64,000 nt of DNA from JAJDTQ01 sp963422385 (GCA_963422385.1 OY729432.1:3038001-3102000), one strand, 5' to 3'; shown: positions 46,696 through 56,581, counted from the first letter of the stretch. Notes: generated by a model not told the origin, from the letters alone. Made by a program: numbers and translations.

Positions 46696-47793
46696 CTAGT
46701 CCCGGATATTCTGCAGGAACCACTCCCTCGGCAACGGATGACCCAGCCCCATGGCCTTGGCGAGCTCGAACGCGGTGCCTCCCACCGCGGCGAACTGAAG
46801 GCCTTGGGTGCCCTGATTGTTGAGGAACGTCACCTGTCGGTCATTGGTCCTGCCGGGCCACCGGCCGGCCATCAGATCGGGGATGGTGCCGATGTCCGTG
46901 TTGTCAATCTCGCGGATGGGCGAGGGCGGGATCTTGCCCTTCTCCTCGTCGGTGCCGGCGATGTAGGCGAACATGCCGTCGCTGCCGTGGACGGTTCCCG
47001 CCGGGGGATTGTCCAGCACCAGGGTGGAGGCCCCCAGCCGCGCCTGCAGGTCGCATTTGGCCAGGATCTCGGGTCCGGCCTCGTTGGAGCGGACGTTGGT
47101 GATGTGCATGCCGGGCTCGACCCATTCCGGCTTCATCACCTGCACCAGGGAGTCCGTGGCCAGGGCCACGATGTCGGCGCCGCGGCAGGCCTCCCCGGCT
47201 TTGTCGCAGGTCTCGACGTTGAGGCCAAGTTGCTCGCGCATCTCCGCCGCGAAGGCTTCCCGGTTGGCCTTTGTGGGGCTGAACACCCGCAGCAACTCGA
47301 TGTCGCGCACCTCGCGGATGGCTTGGGCGTAGGTCCGCGCCATGCCGCCGGAGCCCAGCATACCCAATACCTTGGAGTTCTGGCGCGAGAGGTACTTGAC
47401 CCCGAGCCCGGCGCAGGCGCCCACTCGCATGTGCTGCAGGTACCCGTCGTTCATCAGCGCCAGGGGCTCGCCGTTGCGCACGCTCAGGAGGAAGATGAGA
47501 CCGCAGTAGGTGCCCGGCTCGATGCAGTACTTGTCCTCGGTCTCGAACTCCCCGTCCTTCTCCCATACGAGCATGTCCGACTTCATGCGGATGGCCATGT
47601 AGCCCAGCGAACGGCTGGCGCCCTCCATGGTGCCCCAACGATAGTAGTGGGGCTCCCGCGGCACGTAGAAGTCGATCCTCGGCCGATATGCCGCCTCGTT
47701 TCTGGAGAGATCGCGGTAGGCGTCCTCCATGGCGGCGAGGCAGGTCTTCATGTCAAGGATTTCCTGAATGTGCTCATTGGTCAGAAACAGCAT
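46696..47793 (-). CDS. Ornithine cyclodeaminase / mu-crystallin family protein
   Basis: 365 residues. LGMLGSGGMARTYAQAIREV is the NAD-binding motif; RVFSPTKANREAFAAEM follows. GADIVALATDS and the C-terminal GTAFELAKAMGLG-type end are typical. Family members are ornithine cyclodeaminases, ketimine reductases and alanine or lysine dehydrogenases. It overlaps the TatD gene by 20 nt and closes the leftward five-gene operon starting at 53250, so it probably acts on a nitrogen-containing intermediate. Confidence 0.9.
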   Translation of the reverse strand: MLFLTNEHIQEILDMKTCLAAMEDAYRDLSRNEAAYRPRIDFYVPREPHYYRWGTMEGASRSLGYMAIRMKSDMLVWEKDGEFETEDKYCIEPGTYCGLIFLLSVRNGEPLALMNDGYLQHMRVGACAGLGVKYLSRQNSKVLGMLGSGGMARTYAQAIREVRDIELLRVFSPTKANREAFAAEMREQLGLNVETCDKAGEACRGADIVALATDSLVQVMKPEWVEPGMHITNVRSNEAGPEILAKCDLQARLGASTLVLDNPPAGTVHGSDGMFAYIAGTDEEKGKIPPSPIREIDNTDIGTIPDLMAGRWPGRTNDRQVTFLNNQGTQGLQFAAVGGTAFELAKAMGLGHPLPREWFLQNIRD

Positions 47794-48592
47794 GGCTTCT
47801 CCTTGTCGCTCCGTTGATCTGTTGTTCCAGCAGCGCCTGGACCCTTGCCAGCGCGGGGTCGCCGTCCATGAGCCGCAGGAAGTTGGCTTGGATCACCGCT
47901 TCCAGCTTTTCCGGCGGCAGGTTCTTGACCCGCGCCGTCGCGGCCACCACGTCGATGATGACGTCCGGCGGAGCTACGGTTCCGGCGAGCCAGCGGTTGC
48001 CGCCGGGATTGTCGGTCTCCGACAGCAGTTGGCGGGTCGGGACGGCCCGCGCGACCGCCCGGATCTTTTCCGAATACAGCACCTCGACCCCCACGGTAAA
48101 GAAGTATCCCTCGGCGATCATCTCGTCGAGCACGTCCATGGGGCCGGAGTACCAGTGGATGATGGCCTTCTTCACGCCGAAAGCCCGGAGGGTTTCAAGG
48201 ATGCGGCGTTCCGCGCCCTTGGTGTGCAGGTTGACGATCTTGTTCCGTTGGGCAGCATGTCGGATCAGGAACTCGAACACCCGGATCTGATGCGGATGGG
48301 TCGCCTTGTCCTTCACCCAATGGAAATCGAGTCCCAGCTCGCCGAGCATGGGGCTTTGCTCCATGAGGGGAAGCAGTTCCGGCATATGGTCGGAGTGTTC
48401 CCGGGCACGCCGCGGGTGGATGCCGAAGCTGGGCAGCACGAACGGCGATCGCCGGGCCAGTCCGAGGTTCCGTTGGTATGACTCGGGGTCCATGGAGTTG
48501 GCCAAGGTCAGGGTGCGCCGCCGCTGAATGTGCGCCAGCGCCTCCCACGGCTCATCGTAGCGATCGAGATGGGCGTGGGCGTCGATCAGCAT
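47774..48592 (-). CDS. TatD-family metal-dependent hydrolase
   Basis: 272 residues. MLIDAHAHLD (His6, His8), LGELGLDFHWV (Glu), NLHTKGAERRIL, IIHWYSGP and LSETDNPGG give the metal ligands of TatD. TatD proteins are DNases or unspecified hydrolases. Here the position inside a catabolic operon suggests a small-molecule substrate. The 3' end overlaps the ornithine cyclodeaminase-like gene. Confidence 0.9.
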   Translation of the reverse strand: MLIDAHAHLDRYDEPWEALAHIQRRRTLTLANSMDPESYQRNLGLARRSPFVLPSFGIHPRRAREHSDHMPELLPLMEQSPMLGELGLDFHWVKDKATHPHQIRVFEFLIRHAAQRNKIVNLHTKGAERRILETLRAFGVKKAIIHWYSGPMDVLDEMIAEGYFFTVGVEVLYSEKIRAVARAVPTRQLLSETDNPGGNRWLAGTVAPPDVIIDVVAATARVKNLPPEKLEAVIQANFLRLMDGDPALARVQALLEQQINGATRRSHAVSDQ

Positions 48593-48668
48593 GACGGGCT
48601 CTCGGCCATCGACGTCTCGTCTCTCTCCATGCCGGCCGCTTTGCGCTTCGGGGCGTCTTGTCGAGCAC

Positions 48669-48693
48669 GGGCGGGCTTCAAGCCCGCTCCTAC
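48669..48693. repeat. GC palindrome directly after the UbiD stop codon
   Basis: GGGCGGGCTT-CA-AGCCCGCTCC on the plus strand, overlapping the UbiD stop (TAG at 48692-48690). It belongs to the palindrome family at 15508, 35769 and 60361 and could act as an mRNA 3' hairpin inside the operon. Confidence 0.55.
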
Positions 48694-50105
48694 CTGAAGC
48701 GTGGGCCGAAGTACTTCGCCAAGTCGATGCTGTCGGTCCCCGGGACCTTGATCTCCAGCGGGTAGTCGGACTTGCGGGTGGCGTCCACGCCGACCTTGGT
48801 GACCAAGTGGGAGCCGCCGGCCGGGTCGTAGGAGGCCGGGTCCAGCGGGGAGCCCCTGGAGTAGGTGACCATGAACACGTCGCGGTCGGCGCGCACCCGG
48901 GTGGCGATGGCGTGCATGACGTCGCTGTCGTTGCTTATGTTCACGTCCTCGTCCACGCAGACGACGAACTTCAGGAACGGGTCGGCGGCGAATGCCGCCA
49001 TGGCGGCATTCTTGGCGTCGCCGTCGATCATGGATTCCATCTGGATGTAGCAGATGTAGCGGGAGCGGCCGCAGGGCGGCACGTACACCGCCTTGACTCC
49101 GGCGCTGGCGATGCGGCAGGTGTGGTAGATGTAGCTGTTGCGCGTTACCCCGGACAGCAGCAGGTTGTCGGCGTGTCCCACGAACGAGCTCTGGTACAAC
49201 GCGTTCTTCCTCATGGTGATGGCCTTGACGTACACCACGGGGTTGACGCGCTGGGGGCCGTAGGTCCCGGGATACTCGCCGAAGGGCGCTTCCTCCTCCA
49301 TCTCGGTGGGATGGATCTCGCACTCCAGCACGATCTCGGCGCTGGCCGGCACCTCCACGTCGATGGTCTTGCACTTCACCATCTCCACCGGCTTGCCCAG
49401 CATGGCGCCGGCGATGCTGAACTCGTCGGTGTCGATGGAGGTAAAGCTCAGGTTGCCGATGTTCATGGCGGGGTGGCCGCCGATGACCGCGGCCATCTGG
49501 GTGGGCAGGCCCCGGGACTTGTTCTTCTTGAGGATGTAGTGGCCGTGGGCGGTCTCGGAGATCTGGATGCCGAAGCGGTTTCGCCCCTTCAGTTGCAGCC
49601 GGTAGATGCCGGCGTTGCGGACGCCGGTGTCCGGCTCCTTCATGACGTTGAACGCCAGCGTGATGTAACGCCCGGCGTCGAGCTCGTGGTACTGAAGGAT
49701 CGGCAGCATGGTGACGTCCACCTCGTCACCGGTGAGCACCACTTCGTGGCACGGCGCGCCGTCCACGTCCACGGGCGGCAACGGGTTGGCCTCGCGCTTG
49801 CCGTATTCATGGATGAAGTCCGCGGGCGTGGCATCGTAGGGCAGTCCGATGGCCATGGCCAGCCGCGGGAAGCTGGCGTGCATGTTGGTCACGAGCGGGA
49901 TGGAGGAGCCCTTGACGTTCTCGAAGATCACGCACGGGAACTGCTGCTGCTGCTCCAGCCTGGCCAGGATTCCCGTGACCTCGAAGATCGGATCCACCTC
50001 CCGGGTGACCCGGATGACCTCGTCGGGATAGTTGGCCTCGAGAAAGGCGATGGCCTCCCCGAGGGTCTGTCCCATGGAGTTTCTCGTGTTGTTCGACATT
50101 GTCAT
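48690..50105 (-). CDS. UbiD-family prenylated-FMN decarboxylase
   Basis: 471 residues. The N-terminal half has the UbiD fold (RVTREVDPIFEVTGILARLE, NVKGSSIPLVTNM). ECEIHPTEMEEEAPFGEYPG includes the catalytic Glu residues, and FVVCVDEDVNISN the conserved Asp/Glu. Such enzymes (de)carboxylate aromatic or alpha,beta-unsaturated acids with prenyl-FMN. A UbiX partner is not in the window. The upstream molybdenum hydroxylase is 13 nt away, so the two should act in one pathway, such as hydroxylation followed by decarboxylation of an N-heterocyclic acid (inference). Confidence 0.94.
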   Translation of the reverse strand: MTMSNNTRNSMGQTLGEAIAFLEANYPDEVIRVTREVDPIFEVTGILARLEQQQQFPCVIFENVKGSSIPLVTNMHASFPRLAMAIGLPYDATPADFIHEYGKREANPLPPVDVDGAPCHEVVLTGDEVDVTMLPILQYHELDAGRYITLAFNVMKEPDTGVRNAGIYRLQLKGRNRFGIQISETAHGHYILKKNKSRGLPTQMAAVIGGHPAMNIGNLSFTSIDTDEFSIAGAMLGKPVEMVKCKTIDVEVPASAEIVLECEIHPTEMEEEAPFGEYPGTYGPQRVNPVVYVKAITMRKNALYQSSFVGHADNLLLSGVTRNSYIYHTCRIASAGVKAVYVPPCGRSRYICYIQMESMIDGDAKNAAMAAFAADPFLKFVVCVDEDVNISNDSDVMHAIATRVRADRDVFMVTYSRGSPLDPASYDPAGGSHLVTKVGVDATRKSDYPLEIKVPGTDSIDLAKYFGPRFR

Positions 50106-50118
50106 GGTGACGGGTCAC

Positions 50119-52536
50119 TTAGCACGGAGGTACCGCCACTGCAAGACGGCGCCCTGACCGGCGGCCCTGTCCGGCGCGGTGCCGCCGTATCAGCGCCAGC
50201 ACCCGCTCGGGTGTCACCGGGGTCTCCGAGACCTCCACGCCGCCAAGGGGCCGTAGCGCGTCCACCACGGCGTTGGCCACGGCCACCGGCGGGGCGATGG
50301 CGCCGCCTTCGCCGATGCCCTTGAGTCCCAGCGGATTGAGCGGGGAGGGGGTTTCGAGGTGCACCTGCCGGATGTTCGGCACCTCGTCGCAACCGGGCAG
50401 CAGGTAGTCGAGGAAGGTGCCGGTGAGGAGCTGGCCCAGCTCGTCGTAGACGAACTCCTCGTAGAGCGCGCCGCCGATGCCCTGAGCCACCCCGCCCCGC
50501 ACCTGGCCTTCGACGAACAGCGGATTGATGGCGGGTCCGGAGTCGTGCGCCACCGCGTAGTCCAGGATCTTGACTTCGCCGGTGCCTGGGTCCACCTCCA
50601 CCACCGCCACGTGGGCCGCGTTGGCCCAGGTCACCGTCTGCGGCACGTAGTAGTAGCTGGCCTCCAGGTTGGGCTCCATGCCCTCGGGCAGCCGCGAGGC
50701 CCAGCCGGGCACTGCCGCGCCGGCCAGCTCGGCCAGGGAGACGCCGTGGTCGGGCCGCTCTTCCACGAAGACCCGGCCGTCCCGTGTGGTCAGATCATCG
50801 GGGTTCGCTTCCAGCAGGTGACCGGCCAGCTCGAACACCTTTCCCTTGAGGCGCCGGGTGGCTTCGTGGATGGCGGTTCCGGCGTTGACCGTGCTGCGGC
50901 TGGCGAAGGTGCCGCAGCCGTAGCGAATGGCGTCGGTGTCGCCGCCCACCACCGTTACGTCTTCCGGAGTCACGCCCCAGAGGTCGGCGGCAAGCTGCGC
51001 GAACACGGTCTCGTGTCCCTGCCCGTGACCGCTGGCGCCCACCGACACCAGCAGCTTGCCGGAGGAGTCCACCTCCACCCGGGCGCCCTCGAAGGAGCCC
51101 ACGCCGGTTCCCTCGGTGTAGCAGCCGATGCCGACGCCGATGTGGCGTCCGGCCCGTTGGGCCTCCTTCTGCCGCGCGCGCACGTCGTGGTAGCGGCAGG
51201 CGTCCATGGCCTTGGTGAGGGTGGCGGGAAAGTCGCCGTTGTCGTAGCACACGGGCTCGCCGTCCCGGTAGAGGATGCCGGCGTCGTAGGGGATCTCCTC
51301 GGGCCGGACGAAGTTCCGGAAGCGCACCTCGGCCGGGTCGAGGCCGAGCTCTCCGGCGATGCGGTCGATGCAGCGCTCCATGACGAACGCGGCCTCGGGC
51401 CGTCCGGCGCCGCGGTAGGGAGCGTTGGGCACCTTGTTGGTGGCCACGCAGGTGCCGGTGACGGCGAGGCTGGGTATCCGGTACGGCCCCTGCAAATGGG
51501 CCGAGGTGTTGTAGGCGTCGGTGAGGCCCATGGGGTTGTAGGCGCCGTTGTCCAGCAGGAAACGGTCCTTCAGGGCCAGGATCCTCCCGTCTTCGTCGAA
51601 CGCCAGATCCACGTAGTGAATCTGGTCCCGGGCATGGGCGGTGCTGATGAAATGCTCTCTCCGGTCCTCGATCCACTGCACAGGCCGGCCCAATTCGAGG
51701 GCCAGATAGGGTGCCAGCACCTCTTCGGGGTAGACCAGCACCTTGGGTCCGAACCCGCCGCCCACGTGGGGGGCTACCACCCGGATGGTCTCCTCGGCGA
51801 GTCCCAGTTGGGAGGCAATCTGCCGGCGCACGCTGTGGGGCACCTGGGTGGACGACCACACGGTCAGCCGCCGCGGCTTGACCTCCGCCATGGCCAGGAC
51901 GCCTCTCCCCTCCATTGGGACGCCGCTGTGGCGCCGGTGGTGCAGCCGCTCCTCGATGCGGTGGGGCGCGGTCTCGAAAGCCCGGTCCACGTCCCCCTTG
52001 GCGATGCTGAAACGGAACACCACGTTGTCGCCGGCATCGTCGTGGACCCGCACCGCGTCCGGCTCCAACGCCGCTTCCGGGTCCACCACCGGCGGAAGCG
52101 TCTCGTAGTCCACGGCAATGCCGTCCAACGCATCCTCGGCCCGGTACCGGTCCTCGGCCACCGCCACGGCCACCGGCTCGCCCACGTAATGCACCTTGCC
52201 GAGGGCCAGCACCCGCGCCCTGGGGCCCTTCAGGACGGGCTTTACGGCGTCGAGCCAGGGCGGCGGGTGGAACTCGAAGCTCGACGGGAAGGGCTCGATG
52301 GCGTCCCGGACGTCCTCGCCCGCAAGGACCCGCACCACCCCCGGCATGGTCAGTGCGGTGCCCACGTCGATGCCGCGGATCCTGGCGTGGGCGTGGGGGC
52401 TGCGCAGCACCGCGGCGTGGAGCATCCCCGGAAACCGCAGATCGCTCACGTAGGTCCCCTGGCCCCGCAGCAGCGGTTCCGCCTCCCGCATGGGGATGCT
52501 TCGTCCCATGTGACGCCTGGCGCCCTGATTCTTCAT
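50119..52536 (-). CDS. Xanthine dehydrogenase-family molybdopterin-binding subunit
   Basis: 805 residues, large catalytic subunit of the molybdenum hydroxylase family. Features: GVVRVLAGEDV, GGGFGPKVLVYPEE (molybdopterin loop), PNAPYRGAGRPEAAFVMER (the AYRGAGR type of form II CoxL-like enzymes, not true CO dehydrogenase) and the catalytic Glu in GLKGIGEGGAIAPP. FAD and Fe-S subunits normally accompany it but are absent from the window. A later ATG at residue 10 has an AGGCG site and may be the true start. It precedes UbiD in the operon. Confidence 0.93.
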   Translation of the reverse strand: MKNQGARRHMGRSIPMREAEPLLRGQGTYVSDLRFPGMLHAAVLRSPHAHARIRGIDVGTALTMPGVVRVLAGEDVRDAIEPFPSSFEFHPPPWLDAVKPVLKGPRARVLALGKVHYVGEPVAVAVAEDRYRAEDALDGIAVDYETLPPVVDPEAALEPDAVRVHDDAGDNVVFRFSIAKGDVDRAFETAPHRIEERLHHRRHSGVPMEGRGVLAMAEVKPRRLTVWSSTQVPHSVRRQIASQLGLAEETIRVVAPHVGGGFGPKVLVYPEEVLAPYLALELGRPVQWIEDRREHFISTAHARDQIHYVDLAFDEDGRILALKDRFLLDNGAYNPMGLTDAYNTSAHLQGPYRIPSLAVTGTCVATNKVPNAPYRGAGRPEAAFVMERCIDRIAGELGLDPAEVRFRNFVRPEEIPYDAGILYRDGEPVCYDNGDFPATLTKAMDACRYHDVRARQKEAQRAGRHIGVGIGCYTEGTGVGSFEGARVEVDSSGKLLVSVGASGHGQGHETVFAQLAADLWGVTPEDVTVVGGDTDAIRYGCGTFASRSTVNAGTAIHEATRRLKGKVFELAGHLLEANPDDLTTRDGRVFVEERPDHGVSLAELAGAAVPGWASRLPEGMEPNLEASYYYVPQTVTWANAAHVAVVEVDPGTGEVKILDYAVAHDSGPAINPLFVEGQVRGGVAQGIGGALYEEFVYDELGQLLTGTFLDYLLPGCDEVPNIRQVHLETPSPLNPLGLKGIGEGGAIAPPVAVANAVVDALRPLGGVEVSETPVTPERVLALIRRHRAGQGRRSGRRLAVAVPPC

Positions 52537-52566
52537 GATCGCGTTTCGAAGCGTCTGCCGTCGTCG

Positions 52567-53250
52567 CTAGAGAGTCCAGATATCGTAGAGCAGCTCCATG
52601 CGCCGGAACATGATCTCCCGCGTCTGTTGCTGCAACGCGGGGGAGGTGAGGTAGCGGCGTCCGATGTCCTCCGCCAGGGTTCCGTGCTCCTCGTCAGCTT
52701 CCACGTGGACGGTGAAGAACCGGACCGATTCGGGGGCCATCCCGTAGCTTTCGATGAAACCCTTTCCCAGCATCGCCGCGGCCGGGCCGAATGTCCCCTC
52801 AGCCCCCATCTGGGCCGCCATCACCACGAACCACGGGTGCGTATGGATCACCAGCTCGGCGAAGTACAGGTGCGCGGCCGTGGCCGGAAGCAGGGTGGGG
52901 TGCTCCAGGTCCGCGCGCGTGAGACCGATGGCTTCGGCGAACTCCACGAACATGTCCGGGTGGCCGGAGCTCCCCGGCAACAGGCCGCGGGTCTCCTCCT
53001 CCGCCACCTCGAACAGCTTGGGGGCGAACTCCGGGTCCGAGCATGCCACGTAGCGAAGCAGCGCGATGCGCGGCACCGCGCAGCGGAACTGGTAGTCCTG
53101 CACCGCCCAGGTCCTGACCTGGTCCATGGTGGCGGAGCCCGAGCACACGGCCTTCACGAAGGGGTGGTGGATGCGAAGCTTGGGAAATGCGGCTATCTCT
53201 TTCTTGAGCTGCTCGACGTACTCGTCAGCCGACAGGGTCGTGCCGTTCAT
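52567..53250 (-). CDS. TenA/PqqC/CADD-like haem-oxygenase-fold protein
   Basis: 227 residues from ATG 53250 (AGGAGG 8 nt upstream). LRIHHPFVKAVCSGSATMDQV, WAVQDYQFRCAVPRIALLR, EEETRGLLPG and HVEADEEHGTLA give the helical bundle with His and Glu ligands as in PqqC, CADD and diiron/cofactor-less oxygenases. It is the first gene of the leftward operon. It could be an oxygenase in the same degradation route or a cofactor enzyme. Confidence 0.85.
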   Translation of the reverse strand: MNGTTLSADEYVEQLKKEIAAFPKLRIHHPFVKAVCSGSATMDQVRTWAVQDYQFRCAVPRIALLRYVACSDPEFAPKLFEVAEEETRGLLPGSSGHPDMFVEFAEAIGLTRADLEHPTLLPATAAHLYFAELVIHTHPWFVVMAAQMGAEGTFGPAAAMLGKGFIESYGMAPESVRFFTVHVEADEEHGTLAEDIGRRYLTSPALQQQTREIMFRRMELLYDIWTL

Positions 53251-53435
53251 GCGGGTGCCTCCTGTGTCGAATGGTAGAGAGCCTGCCTGAAGTATAGGTA
53301 TAGCCTTTACAGGAAGAAAGCCAATCGCGGACGGAACGCGTGGCTGCGTGTCCACGAGCCGTTGCCGTCCCGTCAACAGGGGTGTTATGATCCCGAACTG
53401 CGCCGAATCGCGCCAAACTCGAAGGAGGTATTACC
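53251..53435. promoter_or_regulatory. Divergent promoter region between the catabolic operon and the liv-type operon
   Basis: 185 bp separate the two outward-reading operons. They share this interval, which suggests joint control of uptake and breakdown. AAGGAGGTATTACC (53421-53434) is the ribosome site of the solute-binding protein gene. I see no convincing -35/-10 pair or operator by eye. Confidence 0.5.
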
Positions 53436-54626
53436 ATGAAGATTTTCAGGCTTCTGGCCGCGTCTTTGTTGGCTTTGCTGACCATGACCGGGACGGTATG
53501 GGCGGAGACCGTCAAGGTGGGCGTGATTCTTCCCTACTCGGGACCCAACGCCCAACTGGGGCAGCAGGTGGACCGGGGCTTCGAGCTCTACCGGAAGCTG
53601 CACGGCAACGAGACCGGGGGACACAAGATCGAGATCATCAAGCGGGACAGCACCGGCCCCAAGCCCGACGTGGCCAAGCGTCTGGCCACCGAGCTCATCA
53701 CCCGCGACAAGGTGGATATCGTGGCGGGGGTGGTCTACTCCAACAACGCCTTCGCCATCTCCGACGTGACGCGCAAGGCCAAGGTGCCGTTCCTCATCAT
53801 GAACGCCGGGACCTCGGCGATTACGACGAGGTCTCCCTACACCGCCAGGGTCTCGTTTACCATGTGGCAGGCGGCCTACCCGTTGGGCAAGCACGCCTAC
53901 GAGAGGATGAATATCCGCACCGCGGCCGTGGCCTACGCCAACTACTCGCCGGGCAAGGACAGCAAGACCGCGTTCACCACGGCGTTTACCGCCGCGGGCG
54001 GCAAGGTCGTGGCCGACATACCGTTCCCGTTTCCCAAGATCCCGGACTTCACGCCGTTTCTGCAGTCGGTCAAGGATGCCAAGCCCGACGCGCTGTACGT
54101 ATTCATCCCGGCCGGGAAGTGGGCCACCGGTGTGATGAAGACCTACGACGACCTCGGCATGAGGACGGCCGGTATCGAGCTCATCGGCCCGGGTGACATC
54201 ACCCAGGACTCGGAGCTGCCCAACATGGGGCAGGTTCCTTTGGGCGTCATCACCATGCACCACTACTCCGCCGCCGGCGACAGGGCCGAGAACAAGGCCT
54301 TCGTGAAGGCGTGGAAGGCAGCCTACGGCGCCGACAGCACCCCGGACTTCTTCAGCGTCCAGGGCTGGGACGGCATGGCCGCCATCCACGAGGCGGTGCG
54401 GCGTCTCGATGGCAGGATCGACGCGGACAAGGCGCTGGGCGTGTGGAAGGGATGGAAGTTCAACAGCCCGCGGGGTCCCATCATGATCGATCCCGAGACC
54501 CGGGATATCGTCCAGAACCAGTACCTCCGCAAGGTCGAGAAGCGCGGGGACGTGCTCGCCAACATCGAGGTCGAGACCCTGGAGATGGTGAAGGACCCGT
54601 GGAAGCAGCTTCAGAAGAAGAAGTAG
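53436..54626 (+). CDS. livJ: Branched-chain amino acid-type ABC transporter substrate-binding protein
   Basis: 396 residues with a signal peptide (MKIFRLLAASLLALLTMTGT, cleavage near VWAET). VKVGVILPYSGPNAQLGQQV and VDIVAGVVYSNNAFAISDV are typical of Leu/Ile/Val-binding-type periplasmic proteins. The specificity of these systems is wide (amino acids, amides, aromatic acids). Since it diverges from the UbiD operon, it may import that operon's substrate. Confidence 0.94.
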   Translation: MKIFRLLAASLLALLTMTGTVWAETVKVGVILPYSGPNAQLGQQVDRGFELYRKLHGNETGGHKIEIIKRDSTGPKPDVAKRLATELITRDKVDIVAGVVYSNNAFAISDVTRKAKVPFLIMNAGTSAITTRSPYTARVSFTMWQAAYPLGKHAYERMNIRTAAVAYANYSPGKDSKTAFTTAFTAAGGKVVADIPFPFPKIPDFTPFLQSVKDAKPDALYVFIPAGKWATGVMKTYDDLGMRTAGIELIGPGDITQDSELPNMGQVPLGVITMHHYSAAGDRAENKAFVKAWKAAYGADSTPDFFSVQGWDGMAAIHEAVRRLDGRIDADKALGVWKGWKFNSPRGPIMIDPETRDIVQNQYLRKVEKRGDVLANIEVETLEMVKDPWKQLQKKK

Positions 54627-54660
54627 CGGGCCAACGAAGACACCGAAACCGCGCCGCTCC

Positions 54661-55557
54661 GTGAATCCACGGGGCGGCGTCGGCCAGTCGTTCTCCGTGA
54701 TCAATTCCCTCGTCAGCATTGCGTTCGACGGCCTCGCGTTCGCAATGATCCTGTTCATCATCTCGGTGGGCCTTTCCGTGACCATGGGTCTCATGGGGTT
54801 CGTGAACCTCGCCCACGGTCTGTTCGCCATGCTCGGCGGGTACATGGCGGTGTCCTTCATCCGGGGGTGGGAGGCGCCTTTCGTTCTGGCCGTGGTGCTG
54901 GCCTGCGGCGCCGTGGCCCTGGTGAGCATCGTGTTGGAGCAAGCCCTCTATCGCCGCCTGTACGGCGCCGACGAGCTGCAGCAGGTGCTCCTGACCATCG
55001 GCCTGGTCTTCATGGGCATCGCCGTGTGCACGTTCATCTGGGGTCCCTTGAACGTGCAGCTCGACGTGCCGTCCTACCTCAAGGGCCAGGTGGACCTGGG
55101 GTTCCGGCGGTTTCCCACCTACCGCACGTTCATCATCCTGGTCAGCTTCGCGCTGATCGTCGGCTTGTGGTACGGGTTCGAGCGTACGCTGCTCGGAGCC
55201 AAGGTCCGCGCCGCGGTGGACAACCGGCGCATGGCCGAAACGGTCGGCATCAACATCCGGCGGTTGTTCACGCTGACCTTCGCCTTGGGAAGCGCGCTGG
55301 CGGCGCTGGGCGGCGCGCTGGGCACCGAGATTCTCGGACTGACGCCCACGTACGCGTTGGAGTACTTGGTCTATTTTCTCATCGTGGTGTCCGTGGGCGG
55401 CCTCGGAAGTCTGCGGGGGGCCTTTGCCGCCGCCCTGATCCTCGGGGTCGTGGACACCGCGGGAAAATACTACATGCCCGGATTCGGCGCCTTTTTCATC
55501 TTCGCGGTGACCATCGTCCTGCTGCTGTGGCGGCCGCAGGGATTCTACGCCCGCTAG
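54661..55557 (+). CDS. livH: Branched-chain amino acid-type ABC permease LivH
   Basis: 298 residues, GTG start, about eight helices. SVGLSVTMGLMGFVNLAHGL and the loop GAKVRAAVDNRRMAETVGIN mark LivH. It forms the inner-membrane channel with LivM. 34 nt after livJ and 40 nt before livM. Confidence 0.94.
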   Translation: MNPRGGVGQSFSVINSLVSIAFDGLAFAMILFIISVGLSVTMGLMGFVNLAHGLFAMLGGYMAVSFIRGWEAPFVLAVVLACGAVALVSIVLEQALYRRLYGADELQQVLLTIGLVFMGIAVCTFIWGPLNVQLDVPSYLKGQVDLGFRRFPTYRTFIILVSFALIVGLWYGFERTLLGAKVRAAVDNRRMAETVGINIRRLFTLTFALGSALAALGGALGTEILGLTPTYALEYLVYFLIVVSVGGLGSLRGAFAAALILGVVDTAGKYYMPGFGAFFIFAVTIVLLLWRPQGFYAR

Positions 55558-55597
55558 AGGACCGCACCGCGCCGCAGCACGAAGGACTCCCGTTCAC

Positions 55598-56581
55598 ATG
55601 GAACAACCGGCGTCTCGCAACCCGCTACGAACCGCGGCCATCCGTCCGACAGAGCTGCTGCCCTGGCTGGCCGCGGCCCTGGGTTTCTTCCTGTTCCCCG
55701 GCTACCTCCAACTGGGCTCCCAGATCCTCATCATGGTGCTCTTCGCCATGTCCCTGGACCTGATCCTGGGCTACGCGGGGATCGTGTCCCTCGGCCACGC
55801 GGCGTTGTTCGGCGCCGGGGCGTACACCGCCGGCATTCTGTCGGCGCATCTGGGCTGGAGCGAACCCTTGAGCGGGCTGCTGATCGCGGGTCTGGTGGCC
55901 GGCGTGGTGGGCTTCGTGTGCGGCGCCGTTATCCTTTACACTCGCGGACTGACCCTGCTGATGCTCACGCTGGCCGTCACCATCCTGCTGCAGGAGCTGG
56001 CCAACGAGCAGGAGCACTGGACCGGCGGCGACGACGGCCTGCAGGGCGTGGTGATGCAGCCGGTGTTGGGACTCTTCGAGTTCGATCTCTACGGCCGGAC
56101 CGCCTACCTCTACGCGCTGGCGGTGCTGTTCGTGGTGTTCATCGCCGCCCGCGCCGTCGTGAACTCGTCCTTCGGCCAATCGCTGCGGGGCATCCGGGAG
56201 AACGAAGGTCGCATGCACGCCGTCGGCTGTCCGGTCTACCGCCAGATGCTGCGCGTCTACACCATCGCGGCGGTGATGGCGGGTATCGCCGGCGGGTTGC
56301 TGGCCCAGACCACCGAGTTCGTGGCGCTGGACGTGCTCAGCTTCGAACGCTCCGGCGACGTGATGATCATGTTGATCCTGGGCGGCACCGGCCGCCTGTA
56401 CGGCGCGTTCATCGGGGCGCCGGTGTACATGATCCTGCAGGACCAACTCGCCAGGCTCAGCCCGGAATACTGGCTGTTCGGTATCGGCGCGCTGCTGGTG
56501 GCCACCATCCTGTATGCGCCGGAGGGCATCCTGGGGCTGGCGAAGCGCTACGGCGTCCGGGCCAGGCGGAGGGCGCCATGA
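55598..56581 (+). CDS. livM: Branched-chain amino acid-type ABC permease LivM
   Basis: 327 residues, about ten helices. DLILGYAGIVSLGHAALFGAG and FGQSLRGIRENEGRMHAVGC are LivM signatures. The TGA overlaps the LivG ATG (ATGA), so translation is coupled. Confidence 0.94.
   Translation: MEQPASRNPLRTAAIRPTELLPWLAAALGFFLFPGYLQLGSQILIMVLFAMSLDLILGYAGIVSLGHAALFGAGAYTAGILSAHLGWSEPLSGLLIAGLVAGVVGFVCGAVILYTRGLTLLMLTLAVTILLQELANEQEHWTGGDDGLQGVVMQPVLGLFEFDLYGRTAYLYALAVLFVVFIAARAVVNSSFGQSLRGIRENEGRMHAVGCPVYRQMLRVYTIAAVMAGIAGGLLAQTTEFVALDVLSFERSGDVMIMLILGGTGRLYGAFIGAPVYMILQDQLARLSPEYWLFGIGALLVATILYAPEGILGLAKRYGVRARRRAP

Noticed and set aside
50359..53277. 972-codon plus-strand open frame
   Set aside because: Antisense to the molybdenum hydroxylase and TenA-like genes, with no motif of its own.
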